A stretch of DNA of 64,000 nt from Perkinsus olseni (GCA_013115135.1 JABANP010000060.1:62001-126000), one strand, 5' to 3'. Shown: positions 11,601-23,400, counted from the stretch's first letter. Notes: generated by a model from the sequence alone, not told the origin. Program-made: numbers and translations.

Positions 11601-11915
11601 AATACTTTGTTGCGGTTGTATTGTCGCGAGCAATTGTGGCATGAGCCGCACCGGGGTGGTATTTCCCGCTATATTTATAATACTTGAATATTGCATTGTA
11701 ACTCTCATTCCAAGGGCGTGCTGGCCCACACTGGCTCAGCTTCTCTTTCAACGGCTCAGGTATCAACATACCGACCACGAGATGAGACTCCCGAAGAGCG
11801 ACGTGCGCGCAAGACCGCTGTGAAGCAGCTGCAACGAGAGGCGAGGAAGGCCAAAAAGGAGATGAAGGCAACCTTCAAGAATGAGAAGCTGGTGAGTGGC
11901 AGAAAGAGGCGTTAA
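8607..11915 (+). CDS. LTV1: LTV1, 40S ribosomal subunit biogenesis/export factor
   Basis: LTV1 is a late pre-40S assembly factor that positions RPS3/RPS20 and RPS10. Exons: 8607-8748, 8791-8889, 9453-9615, 9696-about 9799, about 10404-10489, 10534-10692, 10906-10999, 11046-11189, 11372-11491, 11760-11915. Diagnostic pieces in order: YFPPDGYDYDQHLRKI (family FDDDYDYLQHL), an acidic DEDE stretch, DEFDRLLEEEYAEDEIGDLE (family EQYDDDEIGALD), DDWDCESVLTTLTNNTNHPG (family KWDCESICSTYSNLYNHP), RIRKP, and a basic coiled C-terminus ending in GRKRR. The junction across the large intron 9800-10403 does not keep phase with my boundaries, so a tiny exon or another donor is missing. Introns are as short as 42 nt. 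Intron 2 (8890-9452), intron 8749-8790, the 9.8-10.4 kb intron and intron 10490-10533 each carry a different dispersed repeat. Confidence 0.9.
9236..9312 (+). repeat. GATAGACTG-family repeat, copy 1 (LTV1 intron 2)
   Basis: The stretch GGGGTGCTCAATAGACTG ... CCTCTCC ... CAGGAGCGCTCCTAG ... AGTTTAACG recurs with the same order and spacing at about 50293-50370, and in part at about 41140-41190. All copies lie outside coding exons. Confidence 0.7.
9827..9950 (+). repeat. ~120-bp dispersed intronic repeat, copy 1 (LTV1 intron)
   Basis: Runs from TTGAAGACC through GTATTATTGG, CCGGAAGCGGCCTTT, GTGGCGATTATACCATG and CAGCACGATGTATAAGG to GGAAAGCTTC. The complement of 33400-33515, in DNAJC21 intron 1, is nearly identical, with one gap of about 8 nt and a few substitutions. 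Its coding potential is poor and it spans frame changes, so it is intronic repeat, not exon. Confidence 0.8.
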
Positions 11916-12255
11916 CTATTCCGCGGCATCTTCGGGCGTCTTTCTCTCAGAACTGCCAGCGCAAGGGTAACACTGCGGATATTCGGGACGGCGTCTCCCG
12001 TGTGAAGCTCTGATCGATGAGGAGTCTGTACAATTTCTATGTTCACTACGGACCTCCACTGCCACCTTTCCTAACGTTTCTTCGACTACTGCTTGTTTCG
12101 CGTTGTGAAGTTGAGTCAGGCTCCGTTCATGAACGTCGTCCCAGGTAGGGATGCAGAGTGCAAATGATTCTCGCAAAAGGTCCCCGCCTACGTTTTGTAT
12201 GATAGGGCAGATTCCGTGCACCTATCGGACAGGCTAAACTTCACTATTCTCGTGC

Positions 12256-12328
12256 GGGGGACTAGCTCAAATGGTAGAGCGCTCGCTTAGCAAGCGAGAG
12301 GCACCGGGATCGATGCCCGGGTTCTCCA
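12256..12328 (+). tRNA. tRNA-Ala (AGC)
   Basis: Seven-base acceptor stem GGGGGAC pairs with GTTCTCC, allowing two G-U pairs. The D-arm has AGCTCAAATGGTAGAGC, the anticodon stem-loop is GCTCGCTTAGCAAGCGAG with anticodon AGC, and the T-arm is CCGGGATCGATGCCCGG. The discriminator base is A, followed by a T run. No intron. The T-loop has ATCGATG in place of the usual TTCGANN start (an A for the first T), a minor oddity. Confidence 0.93.
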
Positions 12329-12558
12329 ATTTTACTTCAGTAATTTCTTACCCTCGACAAGATCCAGAGAATACTACTGGTAGCCAGTTCGAAGTGCCCC
12401 TTAATCTCCCTCGGTATATCATACTCATCATAGTGACATCCCTGACTGCATTGCTCTCCCTGCCCGTAGTCCGTTAGAAGCAGTATTCTGCAAGCGGAGG
12501 ATACGTTAATCAACACCATGACTTGACACGACACGCTGGTTGTAGCAGAAACGACACG

Positions 12559-13483
12559 TCAAGCTCTCTGTGCAGGGGTGTGGTCAGCGGCAGCTTCCCC
12601 TCGCATGATCTCATCAAGTGGCAGTGTCATCGCCACTAACTGCATGATTCCCATATCCGCATTCACACGGATGGGACAGGGCATGTAGGCGATCACTCCG
12701 CGGGGCTCCGTTCGACGGAAACGACGGTTCCTCCTACCAAGGAAAGCTACAGTGACGGGTTCACCCGGAGCGAACCCGGCGAGTCGCCTCTTCTACACAT
12801 ACGCCGGCACTAAAGATAACAACACGTAAGCGTCCCCTCACCTCTCCTGAGCTAGTCTGTTCTCTTCCTTGTCCTTCTCTATCCGAAGCGCAGCTTTTAG
12901 GAACCGATCCATGGGATAAGCTCCAGCAACGTGAGTGTGGACCTGAGCATCGGGAACCGATGCTCTGTTAACGCGAGGGATCTCTGAATGGACGCTGGAC
13001 TGAGTAACAAGAAAGGACGATCGCTATATTATATTGTGAGGCCGTCAAGAGACAGAATGACGCACAGAATGATAACAGCCCGGAGTTCACCTGGAGAGAC
13101 TCTTCGATCCGGTACCGAAGTACCTCCGCGAACTTGTCAACCTTCGTTTTCCCCGATATATAGAGCACATCGTCATCTGGTGCAACCCATAGTGCCTGGC
13201 GTTGAACGATCAACTTCGAGCAACTGATGCGACTTGGGCCAGAGAAGCGAATTTTCACGATTGCAATTATGCCATTATTGCAATTATCGTCGCTTACGAG
13301 TACCCACAGGATTCGGCGAGGGCGCGAACCGCTGAGAGCTTTAAAGGAACGTGTGATCACCTGCCTGACAGCGGCATCCTCCATGCAGTACAGCTTGGCA
13401 ACGTCATACAACTCGAACTGGTACGTACGCTGTCGTAGCTCCACCGGATTCACATCACTGGGCGCGGTCTCTGCATCAGTCAT
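12559..13483 (-). CDS. Hypothetical multi-exon protein
   Basis: I do not recognise this protein. A start ATG at 13483 opens MTDAETAPSDVNPVELRQRT and continues to about 13330 (QVITRSFKAL). Further coding blocks on the same strand are near 13225-13100 (ALWVAPDDDVLYISGKTKVD, then FAEVLRYRIEESLQ), near 12960-12842 (AYPMDRFLKAALRIEKDKEE, then a GTGAGG donor) and near 12780-12559 (PGEPVTVAFLGRRNRRFRR, then PRGVIAYMPCPIRVNADMG, stop at 12559). The blocks read like one soluble alpha/beta protein of about 200 aa with a basic RRNRRFRR patch. No signal peptide or membrane segment is seen. The exact splice sites are not fixed. Confidence 0.55.
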
Positions 13484-13818
13484 CTGGGGAGATTAGCTTT
13501 TAGGTACCACCCGACAGGAGGGGCCTACCTCATCGACTGTGAGGGGAGTGAAGGCGAGGGCGGTCCTCGGGAACGCCTCTTCTCCCTGTTTATCTTGAAA
13601 GCGCTCGAGAAGGAATTTATTGCACAGGCCAATTGCCTGAGACGGGTGGATAAGGGACGCGACTCAACCCCGACGCTCCTCAAAATGCACGTGCAGTACG
13701 GATCGCGCGTAAAGACAAGGAGTGGTCGAATACAGAAGGAGCAACAGGGGAGCGAGCCAAGAACAGAAGCTAAGAACTAAAGTCGCGGAGACCCCTGCTC
13801 CACTTCCGTGATTTTCAC

Positions 13819-13890
13819 GGTCCTATAGTGTAGTGGTTAGCACTCTGGACTTTGAATCCAGCGACTCGGGTTCGAATCCCGATAGGACCT
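13819..13890 (+). tRNA. tRNA-Gln (TTG)
   Basis: The acceptor GGTCCTA pairs perfectly with TAGGACC. D-arm: AGTGTAGTGGTTAGCAC. Anticodon stem-loop: CTGGACTTTGAATCCAG, anticodon TTG. T-arm: TCGGGTTCGAATCCCGA. Discriminator T, followed by TTTTT, a standard Pol III terminator. No intron. Confidence 0.95.
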
Positions 13891-14330
13891 TTTTCAACCC
13901 AATGAGAACAGTACTCCACTTAAACTTTCCTTGTAATCACCTTGCATGCGTTCCAATGCGCCAAAGTACCGACCGCCTCAACCCGTCTTCTGGTCACGTT
14001 TTTCGCCTTATAGCAGTTAAACAGCGCCCCAGCCAGGCTCTTGACCCGCGATAAGTCTGAGCTGCACCGGAAGCACCGTCTCCCCATTCAATGACACCGG
14101 CAGCCGGGAGGACGCCATAACGGCAAGCCAAAACCTCCAATGATACATGGCTCGGGACGCCGACTATCGGCCTTCCGGACGGAAAATTAAGCTCAACGCA
14201 ACACTTTCAGAAAGCGCTATCACAGACGCTATGAAAAATCGTACAAGAGAACGGCAGCTCCACGATGAACCTCCAGGGAACACGCGTCCAGCAGAGCATT
14301 AACAAAATTGACTCCCTCCGGTGATGCGTG

Positions 14331-16773
14331 TCATGTCTGGTCGTCCAGGAAGTAAACACATATAACCGTTACGTTGTCGCTGCTGACCCGACGATTGTCC
14401 TGCTCTATTATAGCAGCTTTTACGAGGGCCTTCGCCGGGCTTTCACCTGAGTACGGCAAATGCCCTTGACAGTCGAGCGCTCGAAATGCGGGCCGTGGTA
14501 GTGAATGAGAGATTTTGGAATCATGTGGTGAAGCTACGTGGAGAAGCGACTCAGCGATCATCGCAGATACACTGCAAAAAAGGGAACCATCCTGCAGGAG
14601 TAAAAGCGGATTTATTGAATAGGTTTCTGCAAAAAATTCGCCACCCCTGGGGGACTACGGAGTACCTGCAGCTCTCGCGGCCTGAGCTATGACAGCTGCC
14701 TCCTGTGCCGAGTATACATCCCACAGGCCATCTGACGCCTGACAGGACCAGAATGTGATTGGACGAATGACGGAAGGCCCTTACCAAGATGATGGCTCGG
14801 AAGTTGCTTTCAAACGGAAGAACGGTTACATCAGGGACATTGGACAGGCCGTACATCTTCAGATCCTTGCCCTACATAACAATAGCATAAGGACACATGG
14901 CATAGAGGGAGAGCACCCGACTAGCTGTGAATCTGTGAGGACGCGGGTTCGTTCCTCACCGCCCACACACTATGAAACAACCTATTCTCATATCATTCAG
15001 CGAGTATCAATAGATAAACTGAATATCTTTAGGTCGATCATAGACTAATACAAAAATCCGAGAGTCTCGTGAATGATATCCCCATCGAGCTTTGCAGTTC
15101 TCCGAACGTACGCTCCACGGGATTCCGCGGAAAATGAAGCTTACCAACGCTCAACGTTGCATCATAAGTCCTCAACCGTTACAAAAATACCGTACTACTG
15201 TACCAGCCCAGTACCATCTCAAGCCCAACTCCTCCCTTCACTACCCCAAATGCCCGGCTATACTGCAGCTGCATGGGTTGCTCCTGCATGGCCTTGCGGA
15301 CAGCAAAGTCCCCTCCTCTTATGAAAGGCTTGTTGTTGTGGTTATGCAGGTACCTAGTGGTTACACGCCCGTCTTTAAGTAGACCTCAGTACATCTCCCG
15401 CCTACTCGACAGACCCTCCACAGCGCTCGATACGTCTCCGCTCGGGTACTGAAGAGGGAGCGCACAGCGTACTCGCGTCAAGGATCCCGTGAAATGATAT
15501 CTCAAGTACGGTGTTGATTTCCACGGTAATTTTCAAGTTGAGATCATGAGGCTTCTTCGAGACTAACCAGATTTCGAAGGATGAGTGGAGATAACGGAGA
15601 AGGGGATAGGGCAAGGCGACGAAGATGAGCACCATTGAGGTGATGTGAGAAGCCCCTTGAGAAGCAGCAGCAGTGCTGGGTGATATTACATTGATCGGGT
15701 TTATGGTCGATGGTTAGGAACTCTCCAGAGATGTTGCTCGTCGACATCCTGCTTTGATCGACCATCCCGCAGTCCTGGGTCAGGAGGCAGATCCGACTGT
15801 CGCCCTGAAAGGAAGATGAGGAGCTTCGCTCCGCTGCAAGTAAATCTACCCGGGTTTTTGCAATCGAGAGCTAATAGTTGTATCCATAATACACACACCG
15901 TAAACCGTTATACACGCTATTTTCATAAACGAAAATAACGCGCTAACCATAACCCTCCGTAAGCGAGTGATGACAGTCTCCTGCACACAGTTCCACCGAC
16001 GACCAAAATTTCATGAATCGTATAAAAACAGAAAAATACGCAACACGAGGTCGCTCAGCAGTTCAATCGCGAAAAATGAAAACACTTGGTCAGACCGGGC
16101 GTCGACTACAATCGACTCAGATTTTGTCGCGGCACACTAATAGCATGCCTCGGAGGCGTTGCCTCCATGCCGATGAGAGTGATACGGAAATGGCTACGAG
16201 GCGGCCGTGGCTCAGTCCTGGGCAAATCTACGGTATCCCCGTGGCCAAACCTTGCTCTGGACCAGATGGAACATTAAAGCTGGGAATTACGTATTTTGGA
16301 TAATAAGTCGTCGACGCATCACCGGGTTCCAAAAGGGCATAGCAAGGTATCGAACCCGCGACCTCGCGAAAGACGGCACAGCCCTACTACCAAATGACCA
16401 ACGGCCAGGTGCTCTTGAGTGACGACAGCGCATACTCCAGTACTGGCCGCATAGTGGATACCTTCAGCTCCGCACAAATGCATCAACTCAACGTCCGACC
16501 TCACGAACCTGATCGAAAGCATAACAGGCCTTGGAGAACGACGAGAGAACACTCATACAAGTGCATGAAACGCCTCCGCCCGGGATCGAACCTGCGCCCT
16601 CCGGCAGTACATATCGTTCATCGCTGAATCCAAACAGGATTTCTCTTTCATCCACTTGGCCCTGCTCCGAGGCTCATTGGTGTTCTTCTGAAGAGCCTCG
16701 AACTCGTTCCACCCGACCGTGCGCACTAGGTGGCCGAACACGAGCCGTTTCGCATTCTCCGCCGCGAAGTCAC
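14331..16773 (-). CDS. PP2C-family protein phosphatase (5-prime end missing)
   Basis: A metal-dependent Ser/Thr phosphatase. Exons on minus: 16611-16773, 16391-16508, 15690-15804, 15406-15448, 15245-15353, 14785-14871, 14666-14738, 14331-14446; all phases agree. Motifs in order: GDFAAENAKRLVFGHLVRT (helix after DGHGG), AMNDMFVRSDVEL (family AFxxTDxE), LAVGHLGDSRICLL (family VANVGDSR), FLTIDHKPDQ (family LTxDHKP), PERRRIERCGG, KPFIRGGDFAVRK, MQLQYSRAFGGKDLKMYGLS, SNVPDV, ASDGLWDVYSAQEA (metal-binding DG), and SSDNVTVICVYF near the stop. The RGGDF and MQLQYSRAFG pair fits the eukaryotic PP2C group that has this insert. The exon with the metal-binding DGHGG was not found between 16.8 and 18.0 kb. 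Two introns (16509-16610 and 15805-16390) begin with tRNA-like sequence. Confidence 0.88.
14932..14975 (+). repeat. tRNA-like B-box fragment in PP2C intron
   Basis: GGACGCGGGTTCGTTCCTC lies in the intron between PP2C exons 14785-14871 and 15245-15353, antisense to the gene. The T-arm-like stem is imperfect and no anticodon arm is recognisable. Confidence 0.4.
16331..16405 (-). repeat. tRNA-like sequence spanning a PP2C 5-prime splice site
   Basis: On the minus strand TGGTCATTTGGTAGTAGGG resembles a tRNA D-arm/A-box and GGTCGCGGGTTCGATACC a T-arm/B-box, with about 20 nt between them. The anticodon stem does not pair, so it is not a functional tRNA. The PP2C donor (exon end 16391, GTAGTAGGG) falls inside the D-loop, so the 5-prime part of the tRNA-like sequence encodes HLAVGHL and the rest is intron. 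Confidence 0.6.
16570..16612 (-). repeat. tRNA 3-prime-half-like sequence at PP2C intron start
   Basis: The 102-nt intron 16509-16610 starts GTACTGCCGGAGGGC, and 18 nt in comes GCAGGTTCGATCCCGGGC, a B-box/T-arm-like element in the sense orientation of the gene. Confidence 0.6.
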
Positions 16774-16834
16774 CTGAAAGACCCAACTCCCCACCTAACC
16801 TCCTGATCAACGCAGTGGGTTGCGCCGCCGGATC

Positions 16835-16874
16835 ACAACCCCATGACCCCGGGTTCGATCCCCGCACCCTTCAT
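16835..16874 (+). repeat. tRNA 3-prime-half-like sequence upstream of PP2C exon
   Basis: CCCCGGGTTCGATCCCCG is followed by CACCC. It lies in the intron just 5-prime of the PP2C exon 16611-16773, in the opposite orientation to the gene. Confidence 0.55.
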
Positions 16875-16995
16875 ACCCGCCGTGCCGTCAAATAAGGCAA
16901 AACCAGAGGCCCCTATCGTCCCCAAACTCGGGCATATCGTGAAGCGGTCCTCCTGAGTCCGGCGGCCTCCTATATTCGTGAAGGCCGATACTTCA

Positions 16996-17050
16996 AATGG
17001 CGTCCCTGGGATTCGAACCGGGGCCGTAATCTCGTGCTGGATTTAGAGGA
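16996..17050 (-). repeat. tRNA-like sequence
   Basis: The complement contains GGCCCCGGTTCGAATCCCAG followed by GGACGCCA, a plausible T-arm plus acceptor 3-prime strand and discriminator. No 5-prime GGCGTCC partner is found at a normal distance, so it is a half or a pseudogene. Confidence 0.55.
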
Positions 17051-18038
17051 TTCATTATACGCTCACTCAGACCCACCCAGAAAACCTGTACGCATGCAAT
17101 CTGTTCTCACCAGAATCGGCACGCCGGTCTACTAGAGTTTTCTCTCTTGAGCTATAAGCAGACTTCAGTAGTGTGGCACGACCGTGCCGGAAAAGTATAA
17201 TTTTCTTGTAAATTGAAAAAAAATTTTGCATTTTCGTTAAAGTCCTACATGATATGCATAATTTATACAGCTTCAAGTTGTTATCAGTATACACCTGACG
17301 GTAACCAGGTGATCCAGGAATGTCCCTTTTTCCTAATTTGTAACAAAATCCGTGCCTACCGTCGGACGCTGGATCCCCTGGAGAGTACGAAAACTCGCAG
17401 TGCGTACCAAATTTTCCGCGGATCAAGTTTTGGGAATCTTTCTAGCGAGAAGGTGCACAGTCAAAGAAGAATTTGCCTTCACCCCACACGGATGTTATCA
17501 CTCAAACCCAACACACTAGTAACACCGTGAATGGCGAGGAGAAGACCGACGAATTTTCATGTCCAGGGCCACAGGAGATCTCCAATTTCGTTCATGCTAG
17601 CCTCAGTGCCATGGCGCATGCTTCGTACAAGCCTGATACCGTCTGACAGCGCAGAGCATCCCCATCGGGGTGGGGAAGCTCGCGTTGGATAAAAAGCTCT
17701 CGCTGAGGTATGGGCCATCTCACCAGACTGAAACCTCCAGGTTCCACCACCAAAACAGCTTCCGGGAGTAAATTTATCACCCTCTACTGGGCAACCAAGA
17801 AACTCAACCCCGCCGTTACAACAGCTCAGAATCATTGACCTGGAATCAGATAGAATATATACATGAGCGTGTGAGCCCAGCAAGCTGAACTCTTCCAGTA
17901 GTACCACTAAAAACGCTCCCCGGAGACGACAGGCTCGTCGATTTATCTTCCCCTACTATGAACCCAAACCAATCGTACATCCAACAACCGCCCTACAACA
18001 GCATTCAAAGACATGACACTACGACCGCGGTAAGGTCC
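17051..18038. other. No supportable gene
   Basis: The first exon of the PP2C gene, carrying DGHGG, should lie here or just upstream, but I could not find it. Several frames of about 100 codons are open but have no recognisable motif. Confidence 0.4.
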
Positions 18039-19714
18039 CTAGGGGAGATAGGGCCGCAGCTCCTCGCTCCAGCCCGCCGCGGCCGCTATGATCAGCGCTT
18101 CTGGTGAGAATGGCTCTTGGGTGTCCTCATCGACGAGATCCCAGTCCTTTTGAGACGCTTCCATTCTAACTTTGGCGTTGGTCAACAATTCTTTGCCCAC
18201 GTCCATCACCATGCCCTCGTCATCTTGCGCGAACTTTCGGTGCCGACCGTAACTTTTCTTCCTCCACGCTGACCGCACAAGATCGAGGCCCTCAGGGGAG
18301 AGGGCAATCCTGATTCAAAAACGGCGGTATCATCGGAGAATCCTTTCTTCAACTCACTTGGCAGGAGTGCTCGATTGGGTGTCCATGAATGATATTCCGT
18401 TCAAAAACGCTTGGTGATGCTGCTTACTCCACACCACAGAACTTCCAGCATTCAAACGTCCCTTAAAACGTCGAGTAAATTCGTCCGTAATCGGAATATT
18501 TTCCCCATTAAACTCACCTCGTCCTCCGCTGGACACACTCTCTGCAGCTGCGAATCCGACGCCCCCTCCTCCTTCGCCACTCTCTCCTCCGCGTAATGAG
18601 CGATGACCAGCGGCGAAAGAACTTCCGGTTTTTCCTCCAGATCAGCCTGGACCTTCTGGCGAGCCTCCGGCGGGTAACGCTCAAGCAAACGCTTCGCCCC
18701 CTCCATGATGCTGTTCTTACAGCCACCACTGTTGCCCAGTATAAACCCTTCCTCACTTTCGTACTCCAGCTCTCCTGGCCGAATAAAGTGCCGCACGACT
18801 TGACACGTTCCGGAGTCGCATTCAGCTCTGAGAAACAACTCTCATCACCCCCCTCCTATCCGACTGGGGCTTTACGCATGGAATGGTGACGATGGGCTAT
18901 AAGGTTAATAAAGATATTTGGTGGTGCAGTGCATGAATAAATATATTATAAATATAGCACTGCACATAAATAATATTAGTATAAATAATCATACAGACTG
19001 GACGTTATCTACCTTCACCCATCAGCAGTACTCGTCATCTAGAGACCTCTTAACTTTTAACGGAGCACAAGCATTCGGTCTTCAGACTTTGGGATGGGAA
19101 TTTCACACATATACTTCGAACTAAATTTCACAGAAATTTTGTACACAGAAAACTTTGGAGCTTTTCAATGGACCCGTTTTGAATAAAACATGCAGAAGAC
19201 GGTCAAGTCCGGTGGGAAAAAGTTGTCCATCATTCAATCCGTGAAAATCAAAGCGATACCGGACCCGTAAAATCACAAATTCGTAGAGCTTCCAAATTTG
19301 TGAATGCTCCAGTGCTCGAGATATGCTCTGGACGACTTGCTTCGACCCGACTGTATCACGACTAGCACATTCGGCGCCGATCGACGACCAATTCCACCGT
19401 AATCAACAGCGCAAGAATAAAACTCCAGTGGAAAAAATTCAAACCCCCACCCTCTTTGAGACGAATCTTTCTTCATCCGTGCGAGAACCAGAAAACCTGC
19501 AAGCCCACTCACGTCAGGCGGAGCGAAGCGTAGTCCACAAAGTAATTTTTGGTCTCCGGATCGTATTTGGCAGCCACTGTCGCTCCATGCTGAGGACAAA
19601 AAATGCCGACCCATTTCGTCGTCCCTCCCATCTACCGGAAAAGATGTGAACTTTCCCGCGTTTTTAAACGGAGCGTCGGTACTCCACTTTTCCCTCCAGA
19701 TCATCAGCCGCCAT
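18039..19714 (-). CDS. Hypothetical multi-exon protein
   Basis: I do not recognise this protein. The ATG at 19714 opens MAADDLEGKVEYRRS. A GTTTAA donor then joins in phase to an exon near 19586-19508 (HGATVAAKYDPETKNYFVDY, then ASLRLT, GTGAGT donor). Its KYDPETKNYFVDY stretch reads like a Tudor-type beta strand, which is only a suggestion. A large exon near 18720-18530 carries EGAKRLLERYPPEARQKVQA and SPLVIAHYAEERVAKEEG. The last exon, about 18278-18039, carries KWDLV-like acidic sequence (KDWDLVDEDTQEPFSPEAL) and ends EELRPYLP then stop. All blocks are on one strand with plausible donors, but I could not fix every junction. It lies upstream of nothing recognisable and 3-prime of the CFAP53-like gene. 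Confidence 0.5.
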
Positions 19715-20364
19715 AACGCACCTTCGTTCCGGTCGCAGTCGAGGCCTCGTTCCATCCTAACGAAAGACCATCAACATAAAACGGATAAATAGCACCGTAA
19801 AGCTTCCGCTGGGCACCAGCTCACCAGAAGATCAACGCCAGCTTCCGCCTGCCACAGCGAGACGACCATCAGGCCTATCCTCAACTCGCGCATTTATGAA
19901 GAGGGAAAGATGGAGCTCGCCTGAGTCCGAATGTTAGCTCGGATGCTTAGCGGCACCAGAAGAGAGTACGGGAACAACCGACAGTATGCCAGTTCGATAA
20001 GATGGAATCCAAGGGTTGGGCCTGGAAATTTCTATCGCACAATTTCTCACTCTGTCTCGCATTCTGCATGATGGGCGGCGAGCGAGAGTGATAAAGAACG
20101 GCATGTGACTTTACACATACGCATCCTAGGTTGATGCATGCCGGTCACAGAGGATGAAGATATCAAATAACGCCGGCAGTACTCGTAGCTACCATTATCT
20201 TGCAATCTTGCTCTCTTGAGCTATTCCTCAACACCCATCTGTCGCTCCGCCGACAGATAGACCATTTTATCCACTAAACGCAAATCGCATCACGCTTGTG
20301 AATTAATATCATAATCATGGACAACAGAGTTCGACCTCAGCTCGGATCTGCAAGGAGCACATCC

Positions 20365-20412
20365 ATCAACACGGTGGTCGCGGGTTCGAATCCCACACCC
20401 GATACTTTTTCC
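20365..20412 (+). repeat. tRNA 3-prime-half-like sequence at CFAP53 intron start
   Basis: GTCGCGGGTTCGAATCCCAC is followed by ACCCGATAC and TTTTT. Relative to the minus-strand gene it is antisense, and its T-run end lies only a few nucleotides after the donor GTAGGAAAAA at 20415. Confidence 0.65.
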
Positions 20413-20415
20413 TAC

Positions 20416-23400
20416 TTCTGTTAGAGCTTGCCTCCTGTCGTCGCAGCTGTCTATGCCTGAATATCTCCCTCTCGATGCCCTTCTGTCGTTCCTTCTCCAC
20501 CGCGATGGCAGCAGCCAGCTCCTCATCACGACGTCGCTGCTCTTCCAGCTCTCGCTCGATCTCTCTCTGAGCCTCCGCCTACCATACCACACTTTCCCCA
20601 AATCATCAAGCAGACCCTCCCCCACCTCCTTCTCTCTAGCCTCCTGCATCTGCCTGGCCAGCGTCTGGGCATGCTCCTTCCTTGCACGCTGAAGAACAGC
20701 AGCATCCAAATCGCAATTTCTGCCCCTAATTCTCGTAATTTTGTGTATTTTTCACACTATTCTAGCATGACCGTTTCAAGCTAATCGCAATGTCCTCCCC
20801 TCCCCCTCCCATCTCCACGTCAGTGTCCGCGTTCCTCACAACTCTTACGTCGTGACACTATTGCTCCCCGGCGAAAACTGCGGTGAAGAACTTACTTCCT
20901 CGAAAACTTTCCTCTCCTCCGCAAGCTTGTAGAACTCCTCAACATCAGCATCGATCTGCCGACGCTCACCCTCCACCTTAAAACACACGATTTGGGCAAG
21001 TTGTGGTATGGCACACACGCTCACCTCTTCCCTCCTCCTTTGCCTCAGTCTATCATGCAGCTCCACCTGCTTCTCCCTGTCCTCATAGACCTCCTTCAAA
21101 AGCTCCAACCTCGCCTCTCTCTCAGCCTCCCACTGTGCGAACCTAGAAGGCCCATGATAAACTAAACCACCGTGACGAAAAAGGGAACCTCGACGAACGC
21201 AGGTTCCAATCCCGGCACGGGCTTTTTTCCGCTTTTTTCTGCAACGTCTACCATAACGCACTACAATTGCCTCTGAGAAAATCGGAATGGAAGGGACTTC
21301 GTGGTTCTCATAGAAGACGCAGACCGCGGGCTTTCCAACGGTATGCGTCTCGCGAGTTCAGTCAACAGAGTCTAAGAGAAATAATCTGAACGAAGGAACG
21401 CACAAAAAAGAGACCGTGCTACGCTTCGCTCGCTCCGCAATTTACGAAGGGGGCTAAAGATACCACCAATTGACTGGAGCATACGTCCATCAATCCTCAC
21501 CCTGAGTTTCTCGAGAGAACCCTTCACCCTAGAGAGCGCTCCACCGACCTCTTTTGCCACTGTCGTTCAGCTTCCTCATCCTCCAGTCTTGCCAGCTCCT
21601 CACCGCTCTTAGCACGCAGCGCCATCTCTGCCTTCAAGGCTTCATTGAACTGAGCAACACATCGCAAGCAGAGAGTAGTGGAGAGACGAAGAAGGCAAAA
21701 TTTGCCATTGCCCACTATTATGGCCTCCAAGGGAATAGTCAGCGCGATGACACTGCGCTAACACAGCCTACACCCACCTTACCTCATGCTCTTGCTTCAT
21801 CCTCAATGCCCTCTCCATCGCCTCCTTCTCAGCCAGCTTCTTCTCACTCGCGAGTACGTTGAGAATCTGTCACCACCACAACTTGGGAAAGTATTCAACT
21901 GAAACGGCCTCGGTCTGGAATTCCATCCTCCTTCGCATCAACAACAATGAAGTTCCACCGGCGATATGAAAAGCACTCATTTCGCATCGTCAAATTCAAA
22001 ATTTGGCAGGTGGAAAACGCATCAACCGCGAGAGGCGCTCTTCACGTTTAAGATGCGGCACAACTGATTCGCGTGATTCGCGATAAGGAACTCGTACTTT
22101 ATGGGTAAAACTCCAATAGGGGTGAAAAAGACGCGATAAAAAAATGAGAAATGCTTTTGTGAAGACCCTGAAAATGAGAGGGTCCTTCGATACACCGATT
22201 CCGAAACTCAAAATCGATTCTGAAACAGTATCATTTTACGGGTAAAAATCGATTGCAAAATCGATTCTGAGCTCCTGAATCTACTTCATCGAACGGGGGA
22301 GCTATCAGATTTTCCCGAACCAAGGGGAGCGAGATTTTACAATACCTATATGAAGTCACGCCGTGCAACAGGATACAGGCTAAAGACACTCCGAACCGCG
22401 GCACTCACAAACTGCCTGTCTTGCTGCTTTTCCCTCTCCTTCTCCGCATCACGAGCCCTCTTATTCTGCAGAGCATACTCGTCCATACGACTGAGAACCA
22501 CAAGACCCAGGTTCAAATCCCAGGCTCGACATCTTTCGCAATACCGTCTGTCCTCAATATTCTTAGCAGCGGCCTCTTCTGCCGTCCTTCTCTTGTCCTC
22601 CTCAACTTCCTTCCACACCCCCTTCATATACTCTCGCTCATCCTCCAACGCTCGAGCCTTATCCTAAGCACCACCACTTCAATAAGGGCCGCCTCTTCCA
22701 GACAAACCACAGCATCGAGCCAATTGGTTACTGTAGCAGTATTCAATAGTGAGCGACCCAGATGAAAAGAAGCACATTCTGAAGCGACGTTTTTTAATGG
22801 ACAGCTGCATACTAAAATATACCCGCCGGAATTTTCCTCCCCATTCCGTATCCACTTGGCACTAGTGGAAATAGATTTTTATTAGCTCCTCGACGGAAAA
22901 CGCAGAGGAAAGAAAAATGCACGACGCGTCGCCATATCGATGGTACACCGGTGAGATCACCACAACGTAACTACCACGACAACGACGACAGCCGACATCA
23001 ATAACGATACGACAGAGAATGCCTCAGCGCTCGCAGTGGCGTGAAGAGAGAGCGAAGCATTCTGCCTTCCATCAACAAAGGCCTACCTTCTCCTCAGCCT
23101 TCTTCAACTTCATCTGTTCATCCAACGTCTCCTTGGCCAGGGCAGTCCGAGCCGCTCTGATCTGTTCCTGCGCTAGTTCCCGCACAACCTTCGTCTTGTA
23201 CCTACATCCCATACGCTACTGCTGCTGCTGTCAGCAGCAAGTGGTCCAAATCCCAAAAAGTATAACATTTGCCGTCCCTTCAGATGAAATAAATCCGTCC
23301 GTAGTAGTGGTCGGATGAACCACCATTCCTTTCTTTGTTAATTCCCCGCTGTTATTAATACTTTTCCCGCACAACTCATATAATCGTACCACTCCAATTG

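Noticed and set aside
16996..17050. A functional tRNA on minus
   Set aside because: T-arm and acceptor 3-prime strand are present but no pairing 5-prime acceptor strand or good anticodon stem was found.
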